Shown in pieces: positions 21,601-34,160 of a DNA stretch of 64,000 nt (positions are counted from its first letter, which is position 1; the number at the start of each line of letters is the position of its first letter). The translations under genes and the position numbers were made by a program. Origin of the DNA: Cyanoderma ruficeps (Eukaryota > Chordata > Aves > Passeriformes > Timaliidae); contig VZDJ01007755.1 in the NCBI GenBank assembly GCA_008694505.1, positions 12,471,100-12,535,099 on the forward strand, in the 5' to 3' direction. A model generated the notes under the pieces. That model was not told the DNA's origin and searched no databases. It saw nothing but the letters and a program-made list of their open reading frames with translations.

Positions 21601-23590
21601 AGCTGTAGCACATAGGTTGGTGCTTTTGGGTATGAATTGCTGCAAGTTGCTATAGGTAAATCCAGGGTTTCATATTTGTTGGAATAAATTCATTATATGA
21701 ACATCTTAAATTTATCTAGCCCTTTTAATGGAAAAAGGGTATTCACATTTTCTGAAAAGGATTTGCTGAATTGAAGAGTGAAAGACTGAATGCAAAAAAG
21801 AGGTTGGGAATGAGGAATTATGGTATGAACCAGCATCCAGACTGATCTAATTTCCAGAGATAAACTGTGTTGACACAGCTTTACTATCCATTTCCCAGTT
21901 ACCCAATGTAATTTTGTTAGTCCTAATATGTTTTACCACTAAATCTAGCCATTCTTAACATTGATTTCAGTGCAATTTGTGTAATAAGTCAAGTGAAGTG
22001 CTGCTTATTGACTGCTGATTGTATATGTTTTTCCACCTGAAGTGATATTGTTAATTGATACGCTCTTTCATTTTCCTGTGATAATTTTTACTCTATTTAG
22101 ATAACTGCCTGAAGTTCCCCCTCTGTAAACTAGGTTTCTTTCATGGCAAATATCAAAAATAGTTTTGAAAATCAGATAAATTGCAGACACAAATTCATCC
22201 CTTCAACAACAGAATGTTAAAATAATCAGATTCAAGCTAGTTTGTCAAACACAATTTTCCTTTGGTGTGAATACATGCTGTCTGCCCCGAACTAAATCAC
22301 CCATTTCTGAATGTCTTGTAATCTTGTCCCATACCATTATTTCTTGTAATATTCCTGTGAAAGAATTCTGGCTAACTCTAATGGCTTGAAGTTTTCTGAA
22401 TAATTCTTTTTCTCACAAAATATTATAGAATGTTCTACATCTATTACTAGGTGATTGCAGGTCGTATGTTGCCAGACTCTTTATCTCAATTCTTGGAGAG
22501 TATAAGGCCTGATTCTGGCATTTTGCTTTCCCTTTTGAAGTCTTTTCTTGTATTTCAAAGATTGCCTTCAGGAATTTTCTCGGTAATTGTGCTCATAGGA
22601 AGAGAAGTGCTACTCACCTTTCTGATTTCAGGCCTGCATGCCCGGTTTCCTTCAGCTGATGAGAGCAAACTGGCTGAAGTAACATATCAGAAAGAAACCC
22701 AAACATAATTTTAAACAATAGCAATCTGATTTCTGCATTGGTAAATTAGCAGATAACATAAGGATATCCTCTTGTTCTTCTTTTGAGAAGTCCAGTGTTG
22801 ATCCCTCTACAACTACATGTGGTTGCTTTAATTGATTACCAATGTGTGTTTCTCCATTTTTAAGGTGCCCAAAACAGCTTTATGAAGACAACAACAAAGA
22901 CTTCAAGAAATATTTCCCTTTCTTGATATGTCATATTGGATGTACATCTTCTTTTAGATTCACTGAAATCATGACTACTTTTTGTCACCCACCCAAGCAG
23001 ACTCCTTTCCAGCACACCCTGTATTACTCTTGTGTTTCTTCTGTGTATTGGGATCCCATCAATGCTCCTTGCTGGGTTGTTCTAGGAGTAGATTGACACA
23101 GGGACGCAAAAAAATCTCTCACTGTTTACCTCACTCAGTGGCAGGCATAGAAGGCAATTATCCACTTTAATAGAAAAAAAACCTCCGAGTTGAAATCTCA
23201 AGATTACGCAGTCAAAAAAGAGATTTATACAAAGGATCATTCTGTAACCATGAATGTGCTCACTCCATTAGAGCTGCATAACTTGCAAAATTTGCTTTGA
23301 GATCCATGAGCTTTTTCTGCATTCTCAGCAAAATCTGGAAATTCTTCCCAGCAGCCACTCCACAAAGGAGCCTCCTTCCTAGGTGCTTATGTCCTATATA
23401 CAGCCTTCAGAGGGCACACAGCTGCCCCCTGGTGAAAACTCAGGCCAGAGGAGTGGTAATCGGGACTCTAGAAGAGGGCCCTAAACCAAGGAGTAGAGTT
23501 TTTAATTGCATGGCCTTAAGTGACTGTGAACACCACTTGATTTCAGTGCAAAGTCCGGACTAGTTACCTTAAAACTGTGCTGCAAAACCC
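18613..23590. other. AT-rich noncoding DNA
   Basis: No repeat family or confident exon was recognised across about 5 kb. An 88-codon open frame at 19323-19589 ends close to a donor-like AAAG/GTACAT and has a plausible amino-acid mix, but no strong acceptor. Other frames (20607-20885, 22451-22708, 22842-23170) look like chance. Confidence 0.45.
19323..19589 (+). other. Unassigned 88-codon open frame
   Basis: This frame is more protein-like than most in the window: few low-complexity runs and a helical-looking end (GFWKALRELLKGT). A donor-like site (AAAGGTACAT) overlaps its last codons. I see no matching acceptor and no domain I can defend. A decayed exon or chance are both possible. Confidence 0.12.
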
Positions 23591-23670
23591 GGAATCACAG
23601 AATGGTTTGGGTTGGAAAGGAACTAAAAAGATCATCTGGTTTCAACTCCTCACCATGGATGGGGACCCCA
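23591..23670 (-). mobile_element. CR1 LINE 3' end fragment, minus strand
   Basis: On the plus strand this reads AATCACAGAATGGTTTGGGT, TGGAAAGGAACTAAAAAGATCATC, CTCACCATGG-TGGGGAC, which is the reverse complement of the standard avian CR1 3' end (ATTCTRTGATT repeat, CCAAACC, CCTTTCCAAC, GATGATCT). Similarity fades after about 23670, so about 80 bp remain. The LINE runs right to left. Confidence 0.88.
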
Positions 23671-24932
23671 TTCTATTAATTATTCTGTCCTCAAGTTTCC
23701 ATTCTGTTGCAAGGCATATGTCAAGAATTGTACAGACTTGTGCTGCTCTGGTAGTTTGCTGTACCAAGGTCTTATGCTCACCAAACATGATCTGTCACTC
23801 CCCCTATCCTTGCTCTGCTTTCCTTAGGCCAGCTCAGTGCATGAGCCTAACATACCGCATACACAAATACCTCTGTGAGGGCTTCTCTGAAGAAGTGGAT
23901 TTGCACAGGTGCAACTGGAAAATCCTCTGGATACCTGGGAGTGTGGTGATGAGCTCTCAGATAAAAGGAATCAAGCCAGATTTGCTGAACAACCCTTGCT
24001 GGTATAAGTTAAGCAAAAAAGATAGTTTTCAATTTATGCTTAGTACATTTGATCTCAAAGTCAGTCAATAATATAAAATACTTACTTGTGACAGGGCTTT
24101 TACCAGAGAATTTTCCCAGAGAATTATTTGCAGTATTAGTCAACTAGTGTCCTTTGTGAATCTGCTTAAAACTGCACTATCGTAGAACAGAGAAAAACTT
24201 CCTTATCTTGAGATGTAACAAAAAAAAATTTCACACCTGCTCCTTGCAGAAATCTCTACCATGCCACACAAGCTAATATGTCAATGTTTGGAAGATATGT
24301 TTCTTTGGCAGCATATTATGCATGGAAATTATTTCTATTATGTTTTTCCTATGTGTATCTGAAAACAAGTATATACTGTATCATATCATATCTATTTATC
24401 CATCTACCTATATATATGTGTATATATATGCACCTTCTAGAGATTATATTCATTTCATACATCAAATTCAGGCTAAGCAAAATGTCAAACTTTGTTTACT
24501 AATTTCATACTTTTCTTTTAATATCCTGTTTTGGTTCTCTAGTTATAACACAGATGCACCTAAAGTTCGCTTGAAACATTTGCCATTAGCTTCTTCTAAA
24601 AAAAAAATTAAATTTGAGGATAATCCTACCTCCAGAGCTTATTCTGTTCCTGGCCATTGACTGTGACAGTGAAAGGCTCATCTGAAAGCAGTGGAGCATC
24701 CCATCTAAAAGCATAAAACATATTACATTTCATGAAAAAGCTAATTCAGATTGTTTAATTCTGGTAATATTGCCTCTGTCACCTTCAAAATCAAAATGTT
24801 CTTTCCTGTTATTATAAAGAAAACAACCAAATTGCTTAAAAAGCCATTTGAATACACAGCTGCCTTATGTTGCATACTAATTTGATTAAAAATGCTTGTG
24901 CCTCACCAGCACTTTTTGCATAAAACACACTA
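23671..24932. other. Noncoding DNA with a TA/TG-rich patch
   Basis: A long open frame (23577-24071, plus) begins in the CR1 fragment, contains no recognisable domain and is treated as chance. A TA/TG-rich microsatellite lies at 24409-24430. Confidence 0.45.
24409..24430. repeat. TA/TG-rich microsatellite
   Basis: TATATATATGTGTATATATATG-type alternating purine-pyrimidine sequence, about 22 bp, imperfect. Confidence 0.7.
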
Positions 24933-25277
24933 GTGAATTTAACAAAGAAATATAAATATATTTTGGCAATTTTTGATGACAGATTGTGCCATAGTGTCCA
25001 CAACACCCCTGGACCGAACAAAGATCTCAACACAGGACTGGGAGATGTTAAACTGGGTATCTTGCCGTATTTGTTTGCTCAGTGCTTTGGGCACTGTGCC
25101 AACCTCATTGCGAATAGCTGCATTAGTCAAGTGTATCCAAATTATTACAACACAGCGTCCATCCCTGTTATTGCTGTAGAGGCATTTTCTGAATCTTCTC
25201 ATCACTACAAGCATTTATTTGAGGGGCGAGATTTGCGTAAATTCAGGACAATTTTAATTTTAGACAGAAAATCTTAA
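24933..25277. other. CpG-retaining block open in several frames
   Basis: Within this block, a plus frame is open for 114 codons, a second plus frame for 68 and a minus frame for 91. Six CpG dinucleotides occur between 25015 and 25233, while the neighbourhood has almost none. Translations in both directions look compositionally normal. I recognise no protein in any of them. It could be an old retroposed coding fragment or a conserved noncoding element; multi-frame openness makes a living gene unlikely. Confidence 0.3.
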
Positions 25278-25971
25278 CATCTTTACAAGCTGCTTGTTAA
25301 TCCTAGAAAGAGTAATTAAGCAGTAATTACACTACTTTTTATTTACATATCTTGAACACCTTACCTGAAAAGAGGAACTGCCATGAAAACAGAATAAGGG
25401 GAAGAGGAGCCAGAGAATTCTTGTTTTTTCATTTGATAAAAATAAGTATTGTTAATAGTCATCTCACCTCCTTCTATCTTCACTATCTTCAGTTTAACTC
25501 TCTAATTTGCATCTAGATGAAGGTGTTGCAATAAGTCTTTGTGGATTTCTGCTTGCCATGCTTTTACAAGGGAGATGGCAGACTGTATGTGTTTTAATGT
25601 CTCCTTGAGGAATCCTCTTAGTGCAGAGATGTCCAGTGTTTCTCATCATAACAACCCTTGAGCTGAGGTATGTCTGCAAGCCTCAGAACATGTGGGTTCC
25701 CACCTCTCCACTTCAGGACAGCTCAGGTTAAGATGCCTGGATAGCTCCAAAACAACCAAACAATATTGAGCTTTGCAGTCCTCACTGACTCACTTCTCCC
25801 AGCTTCCCATTTCCTTTACTCTGCAATTTCCAGCTCAGTGTAGTGCTGGCCATGAGGAACAGCACTGACAGGAGAAAAGTGCTGGAGCTGCTTGAAAGCT
25901 ACATGTCATTCAAGAGATAAATCTGGATTTTTCCTGCTACATACAGCAGGGCTGGCAAGGCAAAGGAATAT
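25278..25971. other. AT-rich noncoding DNA, nothing recognised
   Basis: No exon or repeat was recognised. The segment ends at the left target-site duplication of the adjacent LTR. Confidence 0.5.
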
Positions 25972-25976
25972 CCCTT
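25972..25976. repeat. Left target-site duplication (CCCTT)
   Basis: CCCTT directly precedes the LTR at 25977 and is repeated exactly at 26714-26718. A 5-bp duplication is characteristic of ERVL-class integrases. Confidence 0.75.
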
Positions 25977-26713
25977 CATCTTGGGTTATATGACCAAAAA
26001 AATGTTTATTCTATTCCATCTGTTGAAATCCAGCTGGGGAGGTGTTTTTCTTTATCTGTTGTAACTCCAGGAGGGAGGGAGCGGCTGCCTTTCTGATAAC
26101 AAGCCAGATGTTAAAACTGGGTGGGGCATTATTTCTTATCTCTGTTCACTCTCCCATTACCTCCATGGCCATATCTTCTGTTAATGGGCCATTAAAACTC
26201 ACCAATGACACAACACATTACATCATCCCATTGTGAGATGCTCTACCCAGGGAAGAGGAACAATTTCCACCTAGATAAAAAGGAGCCGCAAGTGTCACCA
26301 GACATCCAGTCTTCCCACAGGATTCCCGTAGGACGACTGGACCCATGTCTGGACCTTTTTCTCTCCATGACCATCTCTACTTCAACAGGACCACATCTGC
26401 CACTCCAGGAGGGCTTACTTTTGGACTGTTTCCAGCACCCTGACCAAGAGGGTGTCAGATTGTATTTCTGACTCTGTCAGCGTTTTTTAGGATTTCTTGT
26501 TTGTTTGTTTGCTTATCCTTTTGTACTACAACATTTGTATTTTTAAGATCCGTAGTAAAAAACTGCTATACCTATTCTCAAAATGTTTGCCTGACAGCCT
26601 TTTAATTGCAAATTTATAATAATTTGGAAAGGGGGAGGGAGGAGCTTACATTCTCCATTCCAAGGCAGACTCCAGTCTTCCCTAGCAGATACCTGTCTAT
26701 CTAAACCAAGACA
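25977..26713 (-). mobile_element. ERVL-type solo LTR, minus strand
   Basis: The right edge reads CTAAACCAAGACA, the reverse complement of the TGTCTTGGTTT start I know from a common songbird ERVL LTR family. The left edge, CATCTTGGGTT, is the matching inverted terminus with its outermost two bases changed. The 737-bp unit is flanked by exact 5-bp direct repeats (CCCTT). On the minus strand an AATAAA (plus coordinates 26005-26010) sits about 30 bp from the 3' end. The interior includes the family's GGGAGGGAGGAGCTT-like patch near the right end. No internal viral genes are present, so this is a solo LTR. Plus-strand open frames within it (26042-26471) are not genes. Confidence 0.87.
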
Positions 26714-26718
26714 CCCTT
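26714..26718. repeat. Right target-site duplication (CCCTT)
   Basis: Exact copy of 25972-25976 immediately after the LTR terminus ACA at 26711-26713. Confidence 0.75.
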
Positions 26719-29700
26719 CTCCTTGTTCTGGAATTGGTGTTTTCCTTCTCTTACAGTGGAGGGCAGTAATTTTTTCTCATTATCTAGCCTCAGTGAAGGA
26801 ACATTTCAATCTGCCACATTAGTGTTCTGTCCTTAAGCTTTTATTCTGAATACTAGGTCTATCAGTAGTCTGTATTTTATTAAGCCCCTTGGTTGGGAGT
26901 GAAAATTGTGGCCTCTTGTATCGGTGTACATGGCTGAGTGTGTTGCAGCTAGCAGTTTTCCCTGGTGTACCTTATTTTCCAGGGAAGTATATATTATTGG
27001 ACCATGAAAGTGTAAATTATCATCTGCTAAATTTGGTTAGAAGCAGGACGTTGCAGTAACTTGAAAATACTTGGCAATATATTTAAAAGAAAAAAACCCT
27101 CTAAATTTCCTGTGAAATAAATTTTTTAAGATACTGATTTTGAAACACTGATATTTTTTCATCATATGAAAAACATATTTTGACACAGACAATATGTTGC
27201 AAAGTTGTACATAAGACACATTATATATTCTATATACTATATTGCACGTTTTAAGTTCATGTCAATGTTTTCATGCACTGTACTAAGTCAGAAGTAATTT
27301 AATTAAGAATAGAGAAAATGAAAGTTTCAGAAATTATCAACTTTTAATGAGAAAGCAGGAATTTATTTTGGAAATATTTTCATTTAAAGAAAAACCCCAA
27401 AAATAAGACAATGCAAACTTGTAGGACTATTCTTTTGGAGGAAAACTGAAATTTTAAATGTTCTTTCATTTATGGTTAATAACTGCCAAACATAAATTTT
27501 TGTTGCTTTTAATAAATGTTGATTTCATGGTGAAAAATATAAATAGCAAAATATTTTGGAAACTTAGCCACTGCCTTCTTTATCAACTCCAGAACAACAT
27601 TTTTGGAAAATATTTTCTCTTTGTCTTTCTAGGTTTAGTTCAAAATTACAAGTTTTAATGCCAACCCACCAAACACGTTTTGTCAAGGATAAAGTAGTCC
27701 TGATTTTTCACACACAAACACATTATTGTCCATCAGCTGCAGAATGGTGATGCCTGTGTGCAGCTCTGTGAACAACAGCACATAACAGCAGCATGGTATT
27801 ATCCTTTATGAGTGAAAGATATATGATTTCCCAATCAGGTGTGGACACACCTGCAGTATGGATAGATTGACAGAATTTATGCAGATATTCAAACCATTTA
27901 ACTAGAGGCAAAACTGCCATGTCTGGTGGTGCTATTTGTAAGTCTGTAAGTCTTTTAAGCTCCACCATGATTTTTCTGTGCCTGCCTTAAATTACCTCAC
28001 TCTGAACACTCCCATAGAGTAAAAGAATGCACAGTGACTAAATGACAGAGCAGCCGATGCATGGTAACCTTTTCATGTGTCAGAGCCCTCTGACAACTTG
28101 AGTTTTACATATGCTTTTGAATTTTTAACACTAAATCATCCATCTGCCAATGTTGTTACTAAGCAAAAAATTATGCTGTTGAATGATCAGAGACTACTTT
28201 TGCTTTATTTGGGCAAGAATGGACATTTCTGAGAGTTTCTCAGATTGTTGTAAGGCTGGGGACAGAATTTAGTTTGGAGTTGTTGTATCAAGAGGATAGC
28301 TAAGTGTTTTGCATTGGATTGTACTCTGGGGATGCCACTGATACATGCATTTTTGACAACAATTGCTCATGCAACAAGAGTTTTGTCTTTTTCAATAGAG
28401 CAACCTGAAGTTCTATATATGTATGCTCTTTTAGCTCTATAAATATGGTTTACTTCCCTCCTGGCTGGTTTAGTACTACCAGGGTTTGTTTATAATCAGA
28501 AATGCTGGAGTAACTAAGGCAGCCACACCCTTTTTAGGTCTCTGAAGCACTTATGGTACACATACTCCCCAGTGGCAGTATATATGTACCCAAATATATG
28601 GGTACCCATATAGGTGTATTTACCTAGATGTGCTGGGAAGGCAAGTACAAATGCCAGTCTTTGGATCAGAGAGCACGTCTGAGAGACACACAGGTAGAAT
28701 GCAGATAACCAGCTCCTCTCATGTTAATATTTTGACATTCATCAAGAGGCTTGACATTCCTTTCTACCATTTGGAAAATGCTATGCCCACCAGATATTTC
28801 AAATAGCTTTTTTTTTTCTCTTTTATGGGGAAGAACAAAAGTTTAGGATGATTGATTTCACCCTACTGCCTCATGGAGCATCCTGTGAAAGGGATTATCT
28901 TTGGTTTCCTTCGTCAGTATTTGTGAACATATTTTCTTCACAGAAAGGAGATGTTGTGAAGAGCAGTTACCACAAAGAAAGATATAAGACTGTATCCCTT
29001 TGCAAAATTATTTAATCTGTTACTCTTCTGACATACATATAGACATACACATAGGAGCATAAAAGGGAGTTAATGAAAGATACTGAATCAATGTACATGA
29101 GATAAAACACGTTCCTCTTTCCTTGCTCATACATTTTCTTCTATTTAGATGCAAGGTGATCAAAGTATAGCAAACAAGCCATTGAGAGAATTTCTATGGT
29201 ATTTGAAAGATCTTTAGCTACTCGGAACCTCTGTGGGGAACCCAGATTCCTGCAGCCATAATTTCTTTCCAGAATTAAATGAAAGACAGTTCTAGTGCAG
29301 AATTATAGCTAGAATGCTGTAATTTTATAAAGTATTGCCCATGATCACGGAAAGTACTCTCAGCCACTGAGTAGTGACTGACAATCAGTTCAGTGAAGTC
29401 CAGCTGCTGCTTTGAGTCTGGTATTGGAACATGTACTCTGGGACACTGGGGCAGCTACCCTGCAAGGGTATTTTATTAAATTAACAGTAGTGAATGGTGC
29501 ATAAAATTGTCACTAGGATGAATTTATTATAGAATAATTTCATTCTCACATTATTCTGTATGGGGTGCTACCCCAACAGAGTTTCCAATTCACTAGTATG
29601 CCTGAAGCCAGGGGTTCTATCAGCAGTGTGTCAAAGGGTGCCTGGCTCTCATTCATATATAATTTACTCTTATTACATGAGATTTTTCTATTTTTCTGCA

Positions 29701-31202
29701 CTAACAGTTGTATATTTTCTAATGAAGGTTTAAATCAACTGGGAACCAGGGTATAAATAGAGTTTCAGTATTTTGTGCCAAATATGGATTGTTTGTCTTC
29801 CTGTTAGTTATGGATTGTGAGTGTATTATTGCTGAAGGAAAATTTGGGGGTTTTACTTTTGTTTCATATTTTTATTTACCATTTAATATAAATTACAGAA
29901 GCTTTTCAACTGTTCAAAATTAATTATATCATTACAAAAAATGTCTGAGATTATTAACAAAAACACATGAGCCTATCTAGTCTGCACAGGTCAGCTTTGT
30001 GCTTATTGAACTTGTGAAGGTACCTCTGACGGTATTTTGGTATTTAGCATTTACTAGCTAAATCTAGATAAAAGCTACATAGATACAAGATTCCATGTTT
30101 ATGCTTTCTTTGACAGGCAATATTTCTCATGAAGTTTTGAAATTTCTCCAAAATTTATTAGCTTTACTTGCATCTGCTGTATCTGCCATGATCATTGTGT
30201 CTGACTACAAACTTCAGTGTTGCTTGTGAAATACTTTTAGCAAGGGCTTGTTGTTTGCATAACTGAGGACTTTTCAGGTTTTCAGGGTCTATACACTTGA
30301 GTTCCTCTTTTGACATGTCTCTGGGAAAGCTGTAGGTGAATTTTATGTGTGTCCCAGACTTTTGGGGAAAGGCAGTTGGTTGTAGTTGTTGTATATGATG
30401 ATGCTTGATGCATGTCCTCCTTGCTACATTCACTGCAGCATTCCAGGTTTGTGCTCCCATAGTCAAGATGTGGTACTTATTCAGGTCTGGCTGTTCCAGA
30501 CTTTGTTCCTGAGCTCATGGTGAAGGTAGCTTCCTGCTTGTACTGCTGGCTGCTGGAGTATCCTGAGATTACATCTGAAATTAGCAACTGATTACACTTT
30601 TTGCTGTAATGTAGAACTGTTATTTATCTATTGTCCAGTTTTTGTCAGGATCCTATAAAAGAGCAACTAATGAATTCTTTTTCTGGGCTTTTGATCCTTG
30701 CAAGTCTTCATTTATAAAAGCTGTGATTAACCATTGCTTTTGTTTTAAAGTTGTCAAAAAATAACCTATTTTTTTTTCCCCTTCGAAATTCTGGTGGATC
30801 AGCCTGTTAAGACAACAGTGAGGTTCTGTCTCTTTTGTTCTGTGATATTTTTAAATTGTCATGCTCATTAGAATTAAAAATAAATCTTTACCTTACCCTT
30901 TAATCACTATATTATTCTCCTAAACATGCCCACCAATCTATGTATAAGCATGTCAATAATATTAAGATGGCTGCCTCCTGAAAAGATGTTACCATTATCA
31001 AAAGTATCTGAGAATGAGCTCAGAAGGAAAAGTACGTCTGTAAAAAGCATTCTGAATGAAATAAATATTTAAAGAAGCTGAGTATACCTGCCTGAGAAAT
31101 CTTATCCTTTGAAAAATGGCGGGGTTGCAAAATTGAATTCTTCATAGGACTTTATTTAGAAGCTTTGACAAGGACATGTTCTTTTAGCCTAGGACAGTAT
31201 TT
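26719..31202. other. AT-rich noncoding DNA with two unassigned minus-strand open frames
   Basis: No repeat family was recognised. Minus-strand frames at 27723-27968 (81 codons) and 30164-30466 (100 codons) are moderately protein-like; the second overlaps another minus frame that is open over most of the same bases, which argues against selection on either. A small palindrome, TGGGTACCCA, and a GTACCCA/TGGGTAC inverted pair occur near 28587-28610. Confidence 0.4.
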
Positions 31203-31571
31203 CTATTCATCTTGAATTGGATAAACCCAGTTTGGAACTGGGACTTCAGCATCTGTTTCAAAAAATCTAGGGTATTGTAAGGCCACACTATATTGAATGT
31301 GTACGACTGGATCATTCTCTTGAAGCTCTGATGGTGACTTTGCAGTGTGTGAAACTATCAACGCCTGCTCTGAAATAATGCAGAGGAGAGAACCCGAGCT
31401 TTGATTTTTACCCTTTGGATGAGTGCCATAGCCAGTTTCTTGTGAAGTGTTCAAGTGAACACTTCTGTTAACCTCAATCCCTTGTTTTTCACATGTGTCA
31501 CCTTGATATGAAACAGGAGAATGTTTGAAATTGGGAATAGGCATGTGGCACAGGAGGGTTCTTTCCTGCAC
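31203..31571 (-). other. Unassigned 122-codon minus-strand open frame
   Basis: The longest clean minus-strand frame outside repeats ends ...VPNWVYPIQDE-stop and has a balanced, non-repetitive composition. It lies 0.8 kb downstream, on the minus strand, of other CpG-retaining blocks (32040-32615). Splice sites at its edges are weak: an AG in GTGCAG near 31570 with a poor pyrimidine tract. No family is recognised. Candidate 3' exon or retroposed fragment; chance is not excluded. Confidence 0.18.
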
Positions 31572-32039
31572 ATTCCTAATGCTGAGTTTTACTCAAGATT
31601 AAAGGCCATCCTTTTTAAAATGTAAATATTATTATATTTTTTCTGTCTCTGTCAGTATACTTTTAGCTGAAATTGACATTTAAAAAGCTCCTCAGTAGCT
31701 CTACAAGCCAAACATTAAAGTTTAAACACTGAAGAGTATTCATCGGTGCAACTATTTTGCTGAGGAAATAAATATAATTTACGGGAATATATTCGATTGA
31801 AGGCTATCATACTGTGTTGCTATCAATTTTTATATAATGAAAGATATTAAATGAATCCTTGCTAATGTATTATTGGTATGTGAAGAACAAGAAGAAACAA
31901 ATTACACACATTTTCCCACTTAATTATTGTGCTAGACACATTGTCATATCATTGACCTATTTGGTCATGCCCAAGTTAATCATGCCTGAACTTTTCCCAG
32001 TGGGAAATAAGCTTCTTCACTTCCTGTCTTGCAGGAATA
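31572..32039. other. AT-rich spacer, nothing recognised
   Basis: Short AT-rich interval between the minus-strand open blocks; no signal recognised. Confidence 0.5.
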
Positions 32040-32615
32040 TCAACTAAAACTCAGCCACATGTGCCCATAGCCTGATCACTGCAGCCCACCGTATCCGTCA
32101 TCTCCAGCAGTGAAAGCGCGGTCTGCAGCATGCCTGTGAGAGTCGGTGTCAGAAACCCATCACTTCCCGTGTGCCTCTGTTCAATAACCTACTACACTAA
32201 ATTATAACAATCTCTGCTTGGAAAAGTGTTCCCTTCCTTTTTTTCTCCCCTTCTTTTTGTTGCAGTTGTTTTGTTTTGTTTTAGGGTTTTTTTGTTCTGT
32301 TATTGTTTTTGCAGGGAACTGTTTTGTCACACTGAAATAGAGTTTATGTGCAGTGACAGCCTAATAAGCCAGCAACTTTAGTCGCTTATTAAAGTCAAGC
32401 ATGTGTCTTTGTTTCATGTTGCTAATGATGTGGAACCGTGGAGGCCCGAGTATATTTCGTCTGGACGGTGTGGGAGCGAATGCTGAGAGCTCATTACTTG
32501 GCTCCCCATTGGAATCCTGCAGGCTTCTGCTCATTGAGGAGACTGTGGGGGCTTTGACAGAATTATTATACTGAATATTTTTAGACTCATTAACTATATC
32601 ACCAAAGCAAAACAT
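32040..32615 (-). other. CpG-retaining block with two protein-like minus-strand frames
   Basis: Two sub-blocks stand out. At 32361-32615 the minus strand is open for 84 codons and is serine- and proline-rich (KAPTVSSMSRSLQDSNGEPS). At about 32047-32179 a minus frame is open for about 43 codons, including TALSLLEMTDTVG, and ends in a stop. Twelve CpGs fall within these two sub-blocks, far above the surrounding rate, suggesting constraint or recent retroposition. The order on the minus strand (32615 to 32361, then 32179 to 32047, then 31571 to 31203) is what exons of one minus-strand gene would show, but the splice signals are weak and I recognise no protein. Confidence 0.22.
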
Positions 32616-34112
32616 CTCTTCCTTAGATGCAAATGGCTGCAGCTACTGTGGCTTTGCTTTACTTATTACAGAAAAAAAAGGATGAAGCTTGAAAACAACT
32701 TAGGGAAAGGATTTTCATGCCCGAATGTTTGAATTTGTAACTTATATTGGCAATGTGTAAACCTTTTTTACCACATTTAAGCCACTCATGTCTAAGTGCC
32801 ATTTAAAAATGCATATATTAAAATGCATATAGTCTCATGTGGTAAGTGGTGCTCAATTCTTTACATTTAGAAAGCACTGTTGAAGTACACAGCAAAATAG
32901 GAGCTTTTGAAATTCCACTTTCTATTCCAAGGTGAAAAGATTTAAATGTTAAAGACTTGTGTTAAACTAATTATAGATGGTTCAGTTAAGCCTTCGAAGG
33001 TAAAGGAATTCAGAGTTAAGGCTAAAAATTCTGACTTTCCTTTAACCTAAGTGCTGGAAAATATGTACTGTGCAGTATGAAAAATCACACACTTCTCCAG
33101 GCCATACAATTCCTAACCAAAACAGAGTGATTTAAAGATGAAGAGTGAGACAAAATTTTTAGCCTAAGACTGAATTTCCTTGCTGTGATGGGTTTAAGTT
33201 GGCTCTTAATGTTACTTTATTGTAGCTTTTTGGGGTTTGATTGAGACTTAAGATGTACTTGAAGAAAAATATGAATACCTTAAAATTAATTCTTCAGAGC
33301 AAAGGACAGAAAATTGCATTTATGGCTCCATTTGTTGGAAAAGTGAGGTTGGCTGTGAACTGTACATTATTTCACCTTCTATAAAATGATATTTTGATTT
33401 CTTGATGGGGACCTTCTCTATATGTTGTGTACAACCTTGTCCTCTCTAAATTATCAGCTTGAGTATTTGCCCAAGTACATGCACATTTAAAAAACACTAC
33501 AGACAAGAGGTTTTTTATCTCATAATGTGTGCAAGCATTCATTAGGATTTTATTGTCTAAAATTATTGTAGGTTAAAAACCAACTATTTTGATTCCTAGG
33601 CAGAAAGACATTCCTTTTATTTGTGGTTCATTTCCAGCTGTAGTATTCTCTGACAATGGTGACACTGTCTTTATACATCAAGAAGTTCTTCTTTCTATGA
33701 CTGCCAGGGACTCTGGAGGGAATACTTCATATCTGAAACATGTTTCCCTTTGGGATTTCACCATCAGAATAACAGTTCTGATCAGTGGCCCATTAGAAAA
33801 ACGGGGTTTTTTCTTTTTTTTTCTGAAGCTATGAAAAGGAATAGTTAAAAATCTGACAGATAAGAAGATTATGCGGAATTGAAGTTCATTTTTGTGCACA
33901 TAGGAGCTTCAATGCTGTCCCTCAAGCATTAATTTCTTAAAGGTGCAAGGGGAGTTCTGAAGTTAAGCTCTGAGTAAGTGCAGCCACAGGCAGTGTGGGT
34001 GCAGTTTGTCTTTTGAGACATTGCAGTTCCTGTTCTGACATGTTTGTAGCACAATGCTATTTAATTTAGGTGTTGGGCAAAGCTTTTGAACTCCAGCGCC
34101 TCAGGCGAAGTT
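32616..34112. other. AT-rich noncoding DNA, nothing recognised
   Basis: No exon, RNA gene or repeat family was recognised. Confidence 0.5.
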
Positions 34113-34160
34113 CCTAAATCTTTATATTTAAGCACCTAGGTAACAGTAGCCCAAATTATT
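34113..34160 (-). mobile_element. Possible ancient CR1-like remnant
   Basis: CCTAAATCTTTATATTTAAG followed by CACCTAGGTAACAGTAGCCC resembles, in reverse orientation, the TTTAGGCACCTAAAT motif of very old CR1-type interspersed repeats shared by birds, turtles and crocodilians. Only about 48 bp are comparable. The match is by eye. Confidence 0.35.

Noticed and set aside
23577..24071. 164-codon plus-strand frame
   Set aside because: It begins within a reversed CR1 3' end and has no splice context or recognisable domain.
26042..26471. 64- and 88-codon plus-strand frames
   Set aside because: They lie antisense to the minus-strand ERVL LTR and are not viral genes or host exons.
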